DNA of 64,000 nt from Talpa occidentalis (GCF_014898055.3 NW_023601433.1:70415683-70479682), one strand, 5' to 3'; counted from the first letter of the stretch, positions 36,448-49,045 are shown. Made by a program: numbers and translations. Notes: generated from the sequence alone by a model not told the origin.

Positions 36448-37114
36448 GCACATCAATTTGTCACCATGAAAGATTGGACTCAAGATTTCCAGACCCCTTG
36501 AATGTCACATTATCCTTGTTGAAAGATCTATTGAATTTATGTTTTATCAACTCCTAATGTTTTAAACCTCAAGCACACTGTAGGAAGGCAGTGGTGGGGA
36601 ATGGAAAGTGGGTTTTGCTTCTGAAAAGGATAATGTGATGAGTCACTATTTAAATGAGTCCAGGGAGCATTACAAAGTCTGAAAATGGACCATTTAATTG
36701 TGAAATACTGAGTCCTTAACTTGATGGTGTCTGGAAAAAGATAGTCTCTATGAAGAGATGGTGGGTAGATACCGCCATGTGACAGTGAGATGAGAACAAT
36801 AGCTGAAGATGTGAGGGGGAGATTGCTGTATTGGATTTTGAAAGAAATTGCAGCCATCAGGAGCTCTTTGCAATGCCTGGGAATGATCTGTCAAACAGAA
36901 AAGCACTGGAAGTGCCTTTGTAAGAGTGGTGGGTGGATTCTTTTTACTTTTAGGAAAATATCTTGGCCAAAAGAATGTTCTAAATGCAAAATCAATAAGA
37001 ATGGGTCATTTTAAATTTCTATCTTCTTTTAACCTTATTTTTCCCAGTGGGAACAGTTGTCTTAATTCTTTGATGACCAGCTTCATCAGGTAAATTAAAG
37101 ATAACATTAGTCTA

Positions 37115-37335
37115 AAGCTATGATTCTTAATGAGGGTGAATTTGTACCGCCCTCACCACACACCCCCAGGGGAAATCAGCAATGTCTGCAGACATTTTTG
37201 GTGATCACAAGTGAGAGGTGGTTACTAGCACCTCGGGAGTAGAGGCTAAATATCCTACAATGCACAGAGCTGTCTCCTCAACAAAGTTATCCAGCCCCCA
37301 CATGGTGGTACTACTGAGATTAAGAACCCTGATTT
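37115..37335 (+). mobile_element. MER5A-type DNA transposon (hAT-Charlie, non-autonomous)
   Basis: The order TGATTCTTAATGAGGGTGAA, AATGTCTGCAGACATTTTTG, TCCTACAATGCACAGAGCTG and AGATTAAGAACCCTGATTTA matches MER5A almost end to end, including its imperfect terminal inverted repeats. No coding capacity in this family. Confidence 0.85.
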
Positions 37336-38205
37336 ATGGTCAGTGCCTTTTGTTTTTTAGGTGTCCAGCTAAGTCATATTTGTAATGACTCCTTAGACCA
37401 AAATGGAAGATTCTACATTTGGAAAGTCCATATGTGTGATGTGTACTCCTAGAAAATTTATGAAAACATATTAATTACCATAAATCAGGAATTACACAAC
37501 ACAGATGTTGTTGTCGCATGTGATTTTATGAGGACAAAATGCAATCATATTTAAATATAATCATGGAAATGCATCATATTGTTGGATACCACTCACTCTG
37601 CAGACAGCATAGCAAAACAACACAGCCATACATATTGAAAAGATAGTATCTAGATATTCAAGATTATTTTTTATGATATCGAGCATATATCAACTCTTAA
37701 TGAGATAAATATATTTCAGGATCCCAGGAATATTAAGAACTCCACTAGAATATTGTCAATCTCACAGAAAATTGCTTCAAATTATGTGAGACTTTGTCAG
37801 AAAAAATAAGAATTGCTACCACTTTTCAAATGCTATTCTTTACCTAGTCTTTCCTTGGTGCTTGACATAACTTATTTTATCTAGTACTCACAAGAGTCTT
37901 GTAAGGCAGGCAATAGTAGCCTGTTCAAATCCAGAGCATAAAGGAACACTCTTGATTATAGTGAAGTCCAGTAATTTATTTTCTACACCACCTCCATCCC
38001 TTTTCTGAGCTGGATCTTTCTGCATAGAAGGATTGTTTTCTCTGTAGGATAAGAGGCCAGCCTTCCCCTTGCCCCAAGTAGAATCTAGATTAATGGAACT
38101 AAATGGCCAAATCTGTGCTGCAAAAAACAAGGAAAGGCCTCAGACACAGCCAAAAAACTATCCAAAAAAAACATCCAGGAGGGGACCTATTGAAAAACTC
38201 TACCT
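37336..38205. other. Unique DNA with a MIR-like fragment
   Basis: CTAGTACTCACAAGAGTCTTGTAAGGCAGGC near 37880-37915 resembles reverse MIR. The remainder is unassigned. Confidence 0.4.
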
Positions 38206-38221
38206 GTTAGTTAAGAAATGG

Positions 38222-38492
38222 GGGCCTCCCTGGTGGTGCAAGGGGTTAAGCACAACACTGTGAAGCTACCTGCAGCCTCTGCAGCACAAGTTTGATCACC
38301 AGCCAGGGAGCTACTCACATGGCCCAGCAGACCTCTGCTGTCTCGCCCACTGCTCCCTCCAGCAGTGTATTTCAGTCAATCTACCTGTTCTGTTCCCCAC
38401 TCTGTCTCTGGTGAATCCTCTCACCCCCTGCACCTCTGGTCTATGCCCCAGTTCTTGTATGCATAAATAAATAAATCTTAAAAAAAAAAAAA
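38222..38492 (+). mobile_element. tRNA-derived SINE, older subtype
   Basis: Head GGGCCTCCCTGGTGGTGCAA. The TATGCATAAATAAATAAATC tail is followed by an A-run. A 9-bp TSD AAGAAATGG lies at 38213-38221 and 38493-38501. The B box (AGTTTGATCACC) is decayed. Confidence 0.9.
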
Positions 38493-38582
38493 AAGAAATG
38501 GCCACAAAGGGCATCCTAAGAGATAAGATTGGGATCACAGACTCAAATACCCTTAGATATCTCATCTTGGGGAGGCATTAGA

Positions 38583-38700
38583 ATAGTGTGGATAAGAGCA
38601 GGGACTCTGAATTCAACCACTTGAGTTTACATCCCATTTATCAGCTGTGTAATCTTAGGCAAGATACTTGACTTCTCTGTGACTCAAATGCTGTTTACTT
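38583..38700 (+). mobile_element. MIR fragment
   Basis: GGATAAGAGCAGGGACTCTG, TCAGCTGTGTAATCTTAGGC and GACTTCTCTGTGACTC follow the MIR sense order (AGAGCACGGACTCTGG; GCTGTGTGACCTTGGGCAAG). Confidence 0.85.
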
Positions 38701-39647
38701 TCTGAGGTCGATTTTATCCTATTCTTTATTCCATTTTAACTGAGCTAAATGAAATCAACCTTAAAAATTCAGGCAGCATTTACCAGAACTAAAAATTAAT
38801 CCCATTTATTTTAATTCACTGTTTGGATGTTTGTTTCATACTGCAAAAACAAAAATGTGCCTCATTATATAGATTTATTGATGTTATAAAAAAAAGTAGG
38901 ATGGGAGGGTATTAAAGAATAGAGCAAAAGCTGGGGGAAAATAACAGAAAGTGAAAAAATGGGGAGAGGGATGATACAGTAAGATATTGGGAAGGAATAA
39001 TAAAATAAGTGTCAAATGTGGACTGAAAGAAGGTATGATGGGTGATTAAAAGGCATTATATTTATGCATCTTACTGATGGGTGAAATGAGCCTTATGCAT
39101 TACAGTATTTCTAATTTAAACAACAATTTGCAAGCTATAAGTTTTTATAATGAGTGTAATTTGTTCAATGGAAATAGAATAAAGTAAGACAATATTAGTC
39201 ATTAAGAGCTACTTTGCAGATTTACAAGAAAATTAATTTTTATTGGGACATAATCAATTCAAACATAAGTTGTTTTATTACTCTTATAAATGAGAGAAAT
39301 TGAAGTTTTAGATAAGTATTATCTACAGTTGCATTGTTACCTGGATTTGAAACATAAAGTAGAACAAGGGAAAATGACAACTGCATGCAATAACTAATTC
39401 TTGATTCAATTTTAGATTGAAAAAGTACCTATAAAGTACATTATTAGGACAGTTGGAGAAATTTGACAAGGGACTATATCAACTAAAATTATTGGTTAAA
39501 TTATATCAGTATGACTAAATTTTTTAGTATATTAATGATACTGTCACTGAGGAATGAGCTTGCTCCAAAATCAATACAAAAGTATTTAGAAATAAAATGT
39601 CATGAAGTCTGCAATTTATATATCTCCTTTCAAATGAATCAGTCTAA

Positions 39648-39679
<32 letters not shown>

Positions 39680-40426
39680 GGGGAAAATATGGCAAAATAT
39701 TAATAATTGCTAAAATCTAGGTTAAGGATATATGGGGGTTCGTTGCAATGTTCTTTCAAATTGTCTATAGTGTTTAAAACTTCAAAATAAAAAGTTGGGA
39801 AACACAGTTTTAATATTTATATGAAGACAGAAATCCAGATGAAAAGTGGCTGAGATTACTGAGAAATCTTAGGATAATTTAGCTGTTTAGATTCAAATCA
39901 TTTAACTAACTAAACCCATGATAGATATAGGCAATTATTTCTCATCTTGCTATTCAACCAATTAGATGAGTCTCCTAGAATCTGGTTGATTCAGTTTCAT
40001 GAAAGGGTAACTGTTCTAAAGAGAGTAGAAGTAGAAATCAGAGAAACTTTTTTTTCCCTCTGAATAGGCCAATTGTAATAAATAAAAAATCTTAGATATA
40101 TAATCTATATAAATGATTAAGGAAAAAGTTCTCGAAAATAACAGAGAAAGCCAATAAAGGAAAATATGCAAACACAGAAATCAATATAGATTATAAGTAT
40201 AGAAAACAAACAGAGACTCTCCCATCCTCATGCGAAGCATCACAAACACAGATCACCACAAAATCTAATTACATAATTTGAAACAAAAAGCAAGAATAGA
40301 CTTGGAGAATATCTCACTAACTGTAGATGGGAGGGTGGGGGCAAAAGAGAAATACATTCCTCAACATCATGCACATTGCCTTCAGAAGAGCAAAATGGAC
40401 ACTACTAAAGAAGATGCTTTAAATTA
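38701..40426. other. Unique AT-rich DNA
   Basis: No gene. Holds an (AT)n tract at about 39648-39671 and, at 39228-39265, an L1-like TTTTTATTGGGACATAATCAA piece. Confidence 0.5.
39648..39671. repeat. (AT)n microsatellite
   Basis: About 12 AT units before ACACAGAGG. Able to form a cruciform. Confidence 0.85.
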
Positions 40427-40435
40427 AATTCCCTG

Positions 40436-40741
40436 GGGCCTCCCCAGTGGCGCAGCGGTTGAGCGCTGGGCTGCGAAGCTGCCTGCAACCTCTGCAGCAC
40501 CGGTTCGATCCCCGGCTGCTCCCTGGCCACCAGAGGAGGGTCCCACATGGCGGGCGCGCAGACCTCTCCTGCCGCCCGCTGCTCCCCTCAGCAGTGTACT
40601 TCGGTCCTTCTGCCTGCTCTGCTCCCCGCTCTGGCTCGGTGAATTCTCTCACCCTCCCGCACTTCTGACTGTACCCAGTGCTTGTATAAATAAATTAAAA
40701 AAAAATGATATTATAAAAATAATTAATTAATTAATTAATTT
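40436..40741 (+). mobile_element. tRNA-derived SINE, younger subtype, with an (AATT)n tail
   Basis: Head GGGGCCTCCCCAGTGGCGCA, A and B boxes intact (GGTTCGATCCCCGG). The tail TATAAATAAATTAAAAAAA has grown into AATT repeats at 40718-40741. A 9-bp TSD AATTCCCTG lies at 40427-40435 and 40742-40750. The body is GC-rich with many CpGs left, a sign of youth. Confidence 0.92.
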
Positions 40742-40801
40742 AATTCCCTGTTATCTACCTATGCAGGGCTATAAGGATGCTCTGTTAAAGTAACAATCAT
40801 G

Positions 40802-41103
40802 GGATGGTCTCACTCATAGCAGGAATCTAGAAAACTTAAATAAGGGACCAGGAAAATGACTAACTATAAGAAAGTGAAAATCAGAATCAACAAAAAACTA
40901 TGAAACAGAGACACTTTTGTGGGGGTGGGGGGGCGGGAGGGAGGGATTGGGATCAGAAAGGGGGGGTTGCAACTGTATGGGGAATATAAAAATAAAATTT
41001 ATTTAAAAAAAATAAAAAATAAAAAAAATTAAAAAAAAATAAAAAACACTCAAAAAAATTAAAAAAAATAAAAATAAAAATAAAAAACACTCAAAAAAAA
41101 AAT
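40802..41103 (+). mobile_element. Young L1 3' end, strongly 5'-truncated
   Basis: Starts within the GGATGGTCTCACTCATAGCA motif near the ORF2 end and runs through a G-rich 3' UTR (GGGGGTGGGGGGGCGGGAGG) to an A-rich tail with repeated AAAAATAAAAA. A perfect 15-bp TSD AAAGTAACAATCATG lies at 40787-40801 and 41104-41118. The tail has an internal tandem: AAAAAACACTCAAAAAAA twice. Confidence 0.93.
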
Positions 41104-41187
41104 AAAGTAACAATCATGAATTGTTGAAAAGGCTTTCCTTTCTCCATGAAATAGTCTTGGTCCCTATGTGGTAAATTAGCTGTCCAT

Positions 41188-41640
41188 CTAAGTGCAGGCT
41201 TATTTCTGGGTTCTCAGTTCCATTCCATTGTGTGTTTATTTTTATTCCCACACCATACATTACTATACAACTATGTAGCATAGTTTAATATCTGGGACTA
41301 TGATATCTCCTTTCTTTTTTTTTTAGTCAGGATTGCTTTGACTATTCAGCATCTTTTGTGTGAGTCTATATAAGAATGAAAAGAATGAAACTAGACCACT
41401 CTCACACCAAACACAAAAATTTTAACACAAAATGGTTTAAAGACTTGGATGTAAGACCCGAAACCATAAAAGACAAGAAGAAAACGGGCAAAACTCCCCA
41501 CTACATGGGCTTCATTGGTGTCTTTGGGGATTGGCTCTGAGGGAAACAAAAGCAAAATAAACAAATGGAATTACATCAGACCAAAAAGCGTCTGCACAGA
41601 AAAACAAAACAAAACAAAAAAAACTATCATTGAAACATTT
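41188..41640. mobile_element. L1 ORF2 fragment with 5' inversion
   Basis: From 41188 to about 41370 the text is antisense ORF2 (TATTTCTGGGTTCTCAGTTC; CAGGATTGCTTTGACTATTC). From about 41370 to 41600 it is sense ORF2 (CTCTCACACCAAACACAAAA; TGTAAGACCCGAAACCATAA; ACATCAGACCAAAAAGCGTC). The sense piece ends in an A-rich run. This fits twin priming. No clear TSD. Confidence 0.8.
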
Positions 41641-42765
41641 TGTGACTACTTTGTGTAATAATGACAATCCAAAGATAATTTTATATCCATATACAAATAA
41701 AAACACTTTATATATAGTACATATGAAGTAATAATAAAAATCATACATGCATTTTTCTCAACATTTTTTTCATGAATGATCAAATATACAGTAAAAATAG
41801 AAACAACTACAGTAAGCACAACAAATATCTAGATTCTACAGTTGTAACGTTTTGCTGTATTTGCTTTATCATATCCTCATCTATCCATTTTTCCATCCAT
41901 ATTGGTTTTTGAAGCAGACATCAAAACACTTTACCCCTAAACATTTCAGCATGTACATGCTGTTTCAATAGAATGTACTATCTAGTTCTATTTAGGCCTC
42001 AATTATAAAAATCACACAGGGCCCAAAGGGATGGAGGGGACTTGGGGGTTCTGAGGAGGAAGGTTAATAGTCTTAGAGAGCTTAAGAAAGTAGAGAATGG
42101 TTACATTAAAATCACTTGTAGTTAACTCCCGGATGTCTTCAAGCTATTATAAAGGGGTTTTGACTCCAAATATGGACTAAACTTTGCTTATAAACTGGAA
42201 AAAAAAAGATTCTTTACATATAGACACACATCAGTTCCTACAGTTAAAGTAATGATTACTAGAAGAGTAATATAAGAAGAATTTTGGGCAACCTGATGAT
42301 GAGTAACCTATAGACCCAGCAGCTCTGGTCTCTTTTCTCAGCCTAGCAGTTTATTGTAAATGACCCTCTTTAAGCTAATGGCCTCAACAAAAGGCAGAGT
42401 GTAAAGCTATTATTAAACCTCAGGTCAAAAAGTCTACAACATACTGGCTTTTTCTTTTCACCTTGAATTCCCCGCAGAAGTTGATTTGGGACTAAGTCTC
42501 AGGAACACAATTAGATCCCTGATTTTTGGAGAACTAGACTATATCAACAAAAACTCCATAAGAAGCAAGTGGGAATGAACTTCCAACAGCAGTCACAAGT
42601 TTCCTCCAGATGAAAACAGTCCTAGTCATGCTGAAGACCTTCTTTTTTTGAACATCTAGTGATTGGTCACCTGCCAATTTTTTATACCCTGAGTAGAAAG
42701 ACAAATTTTCCTCTACATAAATGAAATTGATGCTTTTATTATCTAAAAAAAAAAAAAAAAAAAAA
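41641..42765. other. Unique non-coding DNA ending in an A-run
   Basis: No gene or named repeat. A 21-base A-run lies at 42745-42766. Confidence 0.4.
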
Positions 42766-42769
42766 GAAT

Positions 42770-42975
42770 TGATACTACCAGAGGGAACTAAGGAAGGAGA
42801 GAATTAAGTGGGGAGAAAACAGAATGGGTTATGTTGGAGAAATGTGAGTATTTTGGGGTTGCATGTGGCATGTGATAAAAACCCCTGCAAGGGGATATCC
42901 TGTGCCTTTAAATCATATGCAGTGTTGTAAACCAATGTTACCTCAATAAAAATAAAGGGAAAAAATAATATCACA
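42770..42975 (+). mobile_element. Possible L1 3' terminus
   Basis: AAACCAATGTTACCTCAATA then AAAATAAAGGG resembles older L1 3' UTR ends (GTCAATTATACCTCAATAAA). Weak, position-limited match. Confidence 0.35.
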
Positions 42976-43254
42976 GAAAAAAATTAAATAAAACTCAAAG
43001 GTAGTACTGATCCTGATAGTACATTATTTGGGGTTCAGTGAGTGGGGTCCCTGGTCCCTCTGAGAAAGACTTGAGCTGATATTCCCATTCAGCAGCACAT
43101 GGCAAGTTTATTAAGAAAAGGAAACCAAACTACAACTCGCTGTCCCTCAATTTGATTAAACACAATTTGCAAGGTAGAATGCTTAACTCTGTCCCTGAAT
43201 CAAGAGGGACAGTTCAGTAGAGAGGTTAAAAAACTAAATCATGATAATTTCACC
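42976..43254. other. Unassigned; possible LTR fragment
   Basis: GGGGTCCCTGGTCCCTCTGA then GGCAAGTTTATTAAG look like an antisense LTR R-U5 region, but no termini or TSD are seen. Confidence 0.25.
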
Positions 43255-43269
43255 CTCTGGAGTTTCTTT

Positions 43270-43545
43270 TTTTTTCTTTTTTTTTAATTTAAATTTTATT
43301 TTTATATTCCCCATACAATTACACCCCCCTTATTTTTACCCCAAGCCCTCCTTTCCTCGCCCCCCATCCCCCCATAGAGTGTCTCTTGTTCATAGTTATT
43401 TGTTGATTTTAATATTTTCTTTCTTATAGTTATTCTTTTTCCTGGTCCCTTATTTAAGTTTTCTAGATTCCTGCTATGAGTGAGACCATCCAGTATTTTT
43501 CTTTTTCTTTCTGGCTTATTTCGCTGACCATGATCCCTTCCAGCA
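43270..43545 (-). mobile_element. Young L1 3' end, minus strand, 5'-truncated
   Basis: Same 3' UTR type as 40802-41103, reverse-complemented: T-run, AATTTTATTTTTATATTCCC, CCTGCTATGAGTGAGACCAT, ending CATGATCCCTTCCAG. A perfect 15-bp TSD CTCTGGAGTTTCTTT lies at 43255-43269 and 43546-43560. The 99-codon minus frame here is not a gene. Confidence 0.93.
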
Positions 43546-43560
43546 CTCTGGAGTTTCTTT

Positions 43561-45465
43561 AAGCAAATTGTGGATTGCTGTAATATCATCAAGCCATGCA
43601 AGGGCCATCTAAGAACATAATCTTGAGTACGTTGTAAAGTTGATGTAATTTGTTACATATTGTCCTTTTTATGGGAAATCCTGGAGAAATTCCTCTTTGA
43701 CCCTAGAAAGTCATCATTTTCCTGAGCTTTTCATTTCTTTTTTGTCATTAATACTGTGAATTGAATCTGTCCTGACTTCCTTCATCCTGACTGTTGTAGT
43801 GGGCTTTCAGCTACAGCTAATATCCATTTCCTCTCCTTCTACGTGAAGACTAGATTTTCCAGGTGTCTTTTGGGTAGAATCATGAGACTCGTTCTGGTCA
43901 ATGAGAGTGAAGAGAAGCAACATTACAAAGCATTTAATTGTTAGTGCAAGATCCTCTAAACCTGTCTTTCCTCTGCCACAGTAACCAGCAGTATGAGGGA
44001 CAGTGGCTATTTCACTAGCTTGGAAAGTAGAGAGAAAAGTGGAGAGGCGCCTCCTGCTCACCTGCAGTGGCCTGTAACTGAAATGAAAGTGTACTTGTGT
44101 CTCAGATGTTGGAGTTGCTTTTGCTATAGCATAACTTTCTCTTGTTCCTATAATCCAGATTAATATAAATATGTTCGGCTAGCCACACAACTCACCATTA
44201 GATGGAGAGTTGGTTGCTATTTTATGTATTTTAATTTAATTTCTCTGTCATTTCACCTCACCCTTGTTTTTCTTAGATCATTTAACATAGTTTAACATAT
44301 CCAATTTTATCACATTTTATGCATCCTTGCAATCATTTTTGAGAAAAGGTGAGGAATAAATAAAAAAGATAAAGTAATGGATTTGTATGGATTCTGGAGA
44401 AACTCATCCGTAGGAGCTGGCTGTGCAGGATAAACAGATTTTAAGCACAGACTGTAATGTAAATTTTCCTCTAAGAGAAAAAGTAGGTAAACTTAGTACT
44501 AGCAGCTGTACTTCCAGAAGGATACACTAGAGGGCGGGTGGTGTTTAGGGTACCGTATTGACATTAGTGGCCAGTATGGAATCACTAAGAAGGGTTATTA
44601 TTGTTCGGACTTAGTTTTTACTTGTCTATTTTTCCATATTTGAAATTTTAGAAGTACTATTGATGGACCTTCCTTTCATGAAAAATTGCCCTAAGCAGAG
44701 TCATTATTAAAATGTTGATGCTTGAAGTATGTAACATGATTTTATTATAAAACTCAGAACTGAGGGTACCATGGGGCCTATGGGGCCTTATGGAGTCTGT
44801 GATCCACAGGAATTTGTTCAGTGCAGAATTCTATCCACCCTTACTCAATATTATTCATGTTTTTTTCTTTTCCCTCAAAACCAACAAGCTCTGCCTCCTA
44901 CCTCCTGGGAAAGATCTGTAAATGGTGAGTTCATTACCTGACAATCTAATTTGAGGTGTACTATTAATGACTAACAATGCCTTTTTATTAACTATACCAC
45001 CCTGTCCAGACAAAATGATGGTTTTAACTGTCTCTATCTCCAAAATCCAAAGGGGAACTACAGAGGTTAAGTGTGGGACTTGCTTTAATGTAGAGGAGCT
45101 TCCGGGTGTCAGTACCTGGCCGCCTGTGCCCATGAGCATAAATTCATAGCAACTCATTGATCACCTGAGACAACAGCCTCACTCAGTGCAATTACTATTC
45201 TTATAGCAAACTGAATACCATAAAATATTTTATGGAAGATTTTTTTTTTACTCAGATCCCCCATTTGAGGTTAGTGCATCTGGAGTTTTCATATGCTATG
45301 AGCTGTTTTGTGGTTGTTTAAATCTTTGGTAATAGAAATAGAAATTGGATAAAAGGCTGAAATGCATTTGGTAACCTCTTAATATTCCTCCTGTCTCCTC
45401 ACCTCTCTTCTGGGAAAAAGCATAGGATAAATGAAAGAACATAGATATGGAGTCCAAAAAAATCT
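43561..45465. other. Unique non-coding DNA
   Basis: Short frames only (longest about 100 codons, no domain). Confidence 0.5.
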
Positions 45466-45545
45466 GCATTTAGAAATAGACTAGCACATGACCCTAAGCT
45501 TTATATTCCTCGGTTGTAAAATGGGGATAACAAAACATATCTAAA
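45466..45545 (+). mobile_element. MIR fragment
   Basis: ATGACCCTAAGCTTTATATT and TTGTAAAATGGGGATAACAA match the 3' half of the MIR core (CTCATCTGTAAAATGGGGAT). Confidence 0.7.
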
Positions 45546-48240
45546 GGGTGTGGGGTAAATCTTATGTCTTATCAAAACCTTATGTCTTATCTGGAATAGC
45601 TCATATCTCAAGAAAATGTCAGTTACATCCTGTCCATCAAATCTTTTGTCAAATGTAAGAATTTTGAGTAAAAATTACTTACTTAAGTTGCATTTCCTAA
45701 TATAGAGAGTTGAAATGGCATTTCTGGGTACTATTGGGAGATTGGAGGAGGTTTTGGAGAGTATAAACAGTGAGCTGTCCCAGGTTGGCAGTGTGTAGCC
45801 CCCCAGTGAATAACCGACGTGTGTGACATCTGTCCACTGTGAAAGGGCTTGGCATGCTGACCCCCAGTGGTAATGGGCCCGTAGAAAGGACCTGGCAGCC
45901 TCAGCCTCTCACATCAACCTTCATTGTTATTTCAATGTCATCTCATGACCCACATGATTCCACATAAAAAGGAAATGGAATTTTAGACTACAATAGACAA
46001 CATAGTTAAAATCTATGTGTTGCTTTTTAAAAAATTTTGTCTGCCCACAGAGAAACAACTAAAGACAGTTTAGAGACATTTCCAGAACATATTATTTTAA
46101 TATCTACTGAACAAAACTATATGTTTGATTAAAGTTATTTATTATAAACTGTAATTTCTAAATAACTAGCTAAACTCAACATGTTATTTTTCCCCATTTA
46201 CAATAGGTAGCCAGAACCAATAAAAAAGCAATATACATAGAAAGAAAAAGTTTTATTATACATGCCTGCAATAGGATGTGCCTTTTAGAAAAAGTTGTTA
46301 CTCTAGGAAATGATTACTGAAACATCACCAATTCTAGTAACAATCCAGACAACTCTTATCTGCAGAGTGAATACAAAGGGAAATATAAAATTCCATGAAA
46401 TTCCTGATTATCTGCACTTAATGTTTATTGTCGTAGCTTGATACTTAACACTCTTTGCTACAAATCTTTCATGTTTTTACTCATTTTCTGGATACTGTAT
46501 TGATTGCACTGCAAAATTGTGACACATTGTATAGTACTTGGCCTGTATCTTAAAATCAGTCTTAGGGAAAAAGAATCATTTCCATTGCTCTTTGTTTAGA
46601 GGGACAAAAACTCTGGTCAAAGCATTAATTTCCAGGGCCACCCTATCACAACACCCTGTTTGAACCAGGGAGAATAGACTAAACTGATTAAAATACAACA
46701 ATTAATGTCAACTCTCTTGGGTTTCTCTGTGAAATATAATTCTGTGCATTTCAAATTTAGTTAAGTGTTGCTACATTTTCTAAGGCTTTCTTGCCTGCCT
46801 CCCTCATTTTCTATCATGAATATACAGCTAAAATAAGGTTAAAACACAGCTCTTTCGGAGGCAAATCCATTCTTCCTGCAAGTTGGCTATCCTTATTTCA
46901 GGAGGAAGAAGAAGGCTCAAAGAACTAACTCCTTGACCCATTGCTGAGTTCTTCCTGAACTCAGCTCAGCCTCTCCTCGCCCACACACCTCCTGGATATT
47001 TTGTTCCTTTGTCCTTTTAACCCTGGAAGATTAGCAGAAATTGTATAAAAACTTTAGTTATTTTGAGCAAAGGAAATAGATAAGCTGTATGTACAATGTG
47101 AAGGACAAGCAGGAGAACCTTGGAGGAAGGGGGTGCAGCGTAAGGAAGGGGAAGGCAGGCCAAGAAAGGCTGAGTCAGCAACTTGGAAACAAGTGCACTG
47201 GGGAGAGAGATAAAAAGCAAACTTCATTAGGACTGAGAGGAGGCTCAGCAGGCCAGAGTAGAGAGAAACGACTGGGATTGAAAGTGCACCCAAAATAGGA
47301 GCTTCCCAGTGGATATTCTTGGGGTGTCAGTTGGTTTTGTTGTCATGGAAGAAAAGGATAAGATTAGTTAATATGACTGAGACTGATTCTGAAACACTTG
47401 TGCCCCTCTGGATGGCAATGTTCACAGGAATGAGTCTTGTCCTGTATAGTCTTCTCAATATCGAAGCACATTAGGATGTATTTTTGCAAGTCAGGTCAGG
47501 ACTCTTTAAACAATAAACAAGGAGCTGATTACCTGTCCTCAAGGCATTTCTGTAAAAGGGAAAAATTAAGGAAGGGGGGGTATAGAGGGGACCAGGTGCT
47601 AACTAATGTGACCCAAGCGATGGCTAGAATGACGGAATGGACAGATGATGTCATCTAGTCATAGAGACAAAATGAAAGTGCTAAAGTGAAGGTAGAAAGA
47701 GGAGCAAGAAGAAAAAGAAAGTTACGGAGAGGTCAGTGGAGGGAGAACATCCTCGCTGGGGACACAAATGTTTTTTTTCAGTAAAGAAAGCAAAGTCACC
47801 TGCTGAGAACCAGGAGTTCAGAGACTAATGACAGTTCATAATTATTAATATTGTATGTCAATTAAAATCTAAAAGTATTTTAAGTGAAAACAAAATATCA
47901 ACCCTTTCATTTATAGTGACCTTATAAATCACTAGCATGGAGACAGAAGAAAACATTTCTGTATCCAGTATTTTAATTAGCCTGAGACATTCTCAGGGCC
48001 ATAATAACAGCATAGGTTTAGAAGAGAGAAGATGAAAAAAAGTGAGCACTGACACATTTTCAGAAAAGACAAATGGAGTTAAAATTAGGACTGAATGAAA
48101 TAGTTGAAGTGTTTATAGGTTTGGTGGGGTTTTTTTTTTGTCTGTTTTTATTATTTCACTGCTCTATGGTAGATACTTATGTCACATCGTCTAGCACATA
48201 GAGAACCAATTAAAAGACTATACAAATATTTGCCAAAATC
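45546..48240. other. Unique non-coding DNA
   Basis: Purine-rich around 47090-47280 and 47560-47740, which may be an old L2 piece, but no firm match. Confidence 0.45.
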
Positions 48241-48277
48241 ACACACACACACACAAACACACACACATACACACAAA
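48240..48277. repeat. (AC)n microsatellite
   Basis: About 18 AC units with two single-base interruptions. Confidence 0.85.
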
Positions 48278-48521
48278 ACATGACATTGAGATAATAATAC
48301 CTTCTTCTAAAAAATACATAATTCTCATTTTATCAATGGCAGCATTGAGTGAAAGTTTGAAAATACAATTTTAACCAATTTTTATTCTATTCTCATTTTA
48401 CATTTCTAGATTACAGAGGCATTATCAAATTTATCTCATGCATGTTGATTTAAGAGTACAAAGCAAAAATAATTATCACCATCATCTTTTTCTGTTATTC
48501 ATTTTTCTGTTATTGTTATTC

Positions 48522-48541
48522 AAACCTCAAGCTTGAGGTTT
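48522..48541. repeat. 20-bp perfect palindrome
   Basis: AAACCTCAAGCTTGAGGTTT equals its own reverse complement. No spacer and no flanking extension. Confidence 0.95.
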
Positions 48542-48544
48542 TTA

Positions 48545-48645
48545 ACTCTAGAACACCAGAATCTAGGTATATGATCTTAAGCAAATAGTCCAACGTGCCT
48601 GGAGCTCAGTCTTCCTATTAACCAAATGAAAAAAAGGACACCAGC
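48545..48645 (+). mobile_element. MIR fragment (weak)
   Basis: ATATGATCTTAAGCAAATAG then CTCAGTCTTCCTATTAACCA follow the MIR core order loosely. Confidence 0.4.
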
Positions 48646-48869
48646 ACTGACTTTCTTTCTAGGATATTTGGAGGATATCTCTAAGCTTTGCTTGCAGAGA
48701 TTTCCTTTTAACTCACTGGACAGGTGAGAGTTGTAAAGCTGATCTTTATGGTTAAGAAAGCACCCTGGGATTGCAGGGTAAAAGTCCCAATTGCTGAGAC
48801 TTGCTGTTTGGGGATTTAGAGTCATGTAGTAGGAATATTAAAATGAATGTGACCTTATTCTATAATTAC

Positions 48870-49045
48870 AGGTCTGGGGTATCCAGGCCACACAAGTCTC
48901 ATCTCATTCATCTTTATAACAGACCAGTGAGAGAGGAACTACCATCCTCCAATGAGAGACAAGGAAGCTGGGATGTGGTCAGGTAAGTGTCTTATTCAAG
49001 ATTATCCAGGTGAAAGCTCAGAGCTGAGATTCTAATCAGCAATTT
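48870..49045 (-). mobile_element. MIR fragment
   Basis: GACAAGGAAGCTGGGATGTG, TGTCTTATTCAAGATTATCC and GAGCTGAGATTCTAATCAGC match reverse MIR core. Confidence 0.65.

Noticed and set aside
43241..43601. Frames of 62 and 99 codons on either strand
   Set aside because: Both fall in a young L1 3' UTR insertion and its TSDs.
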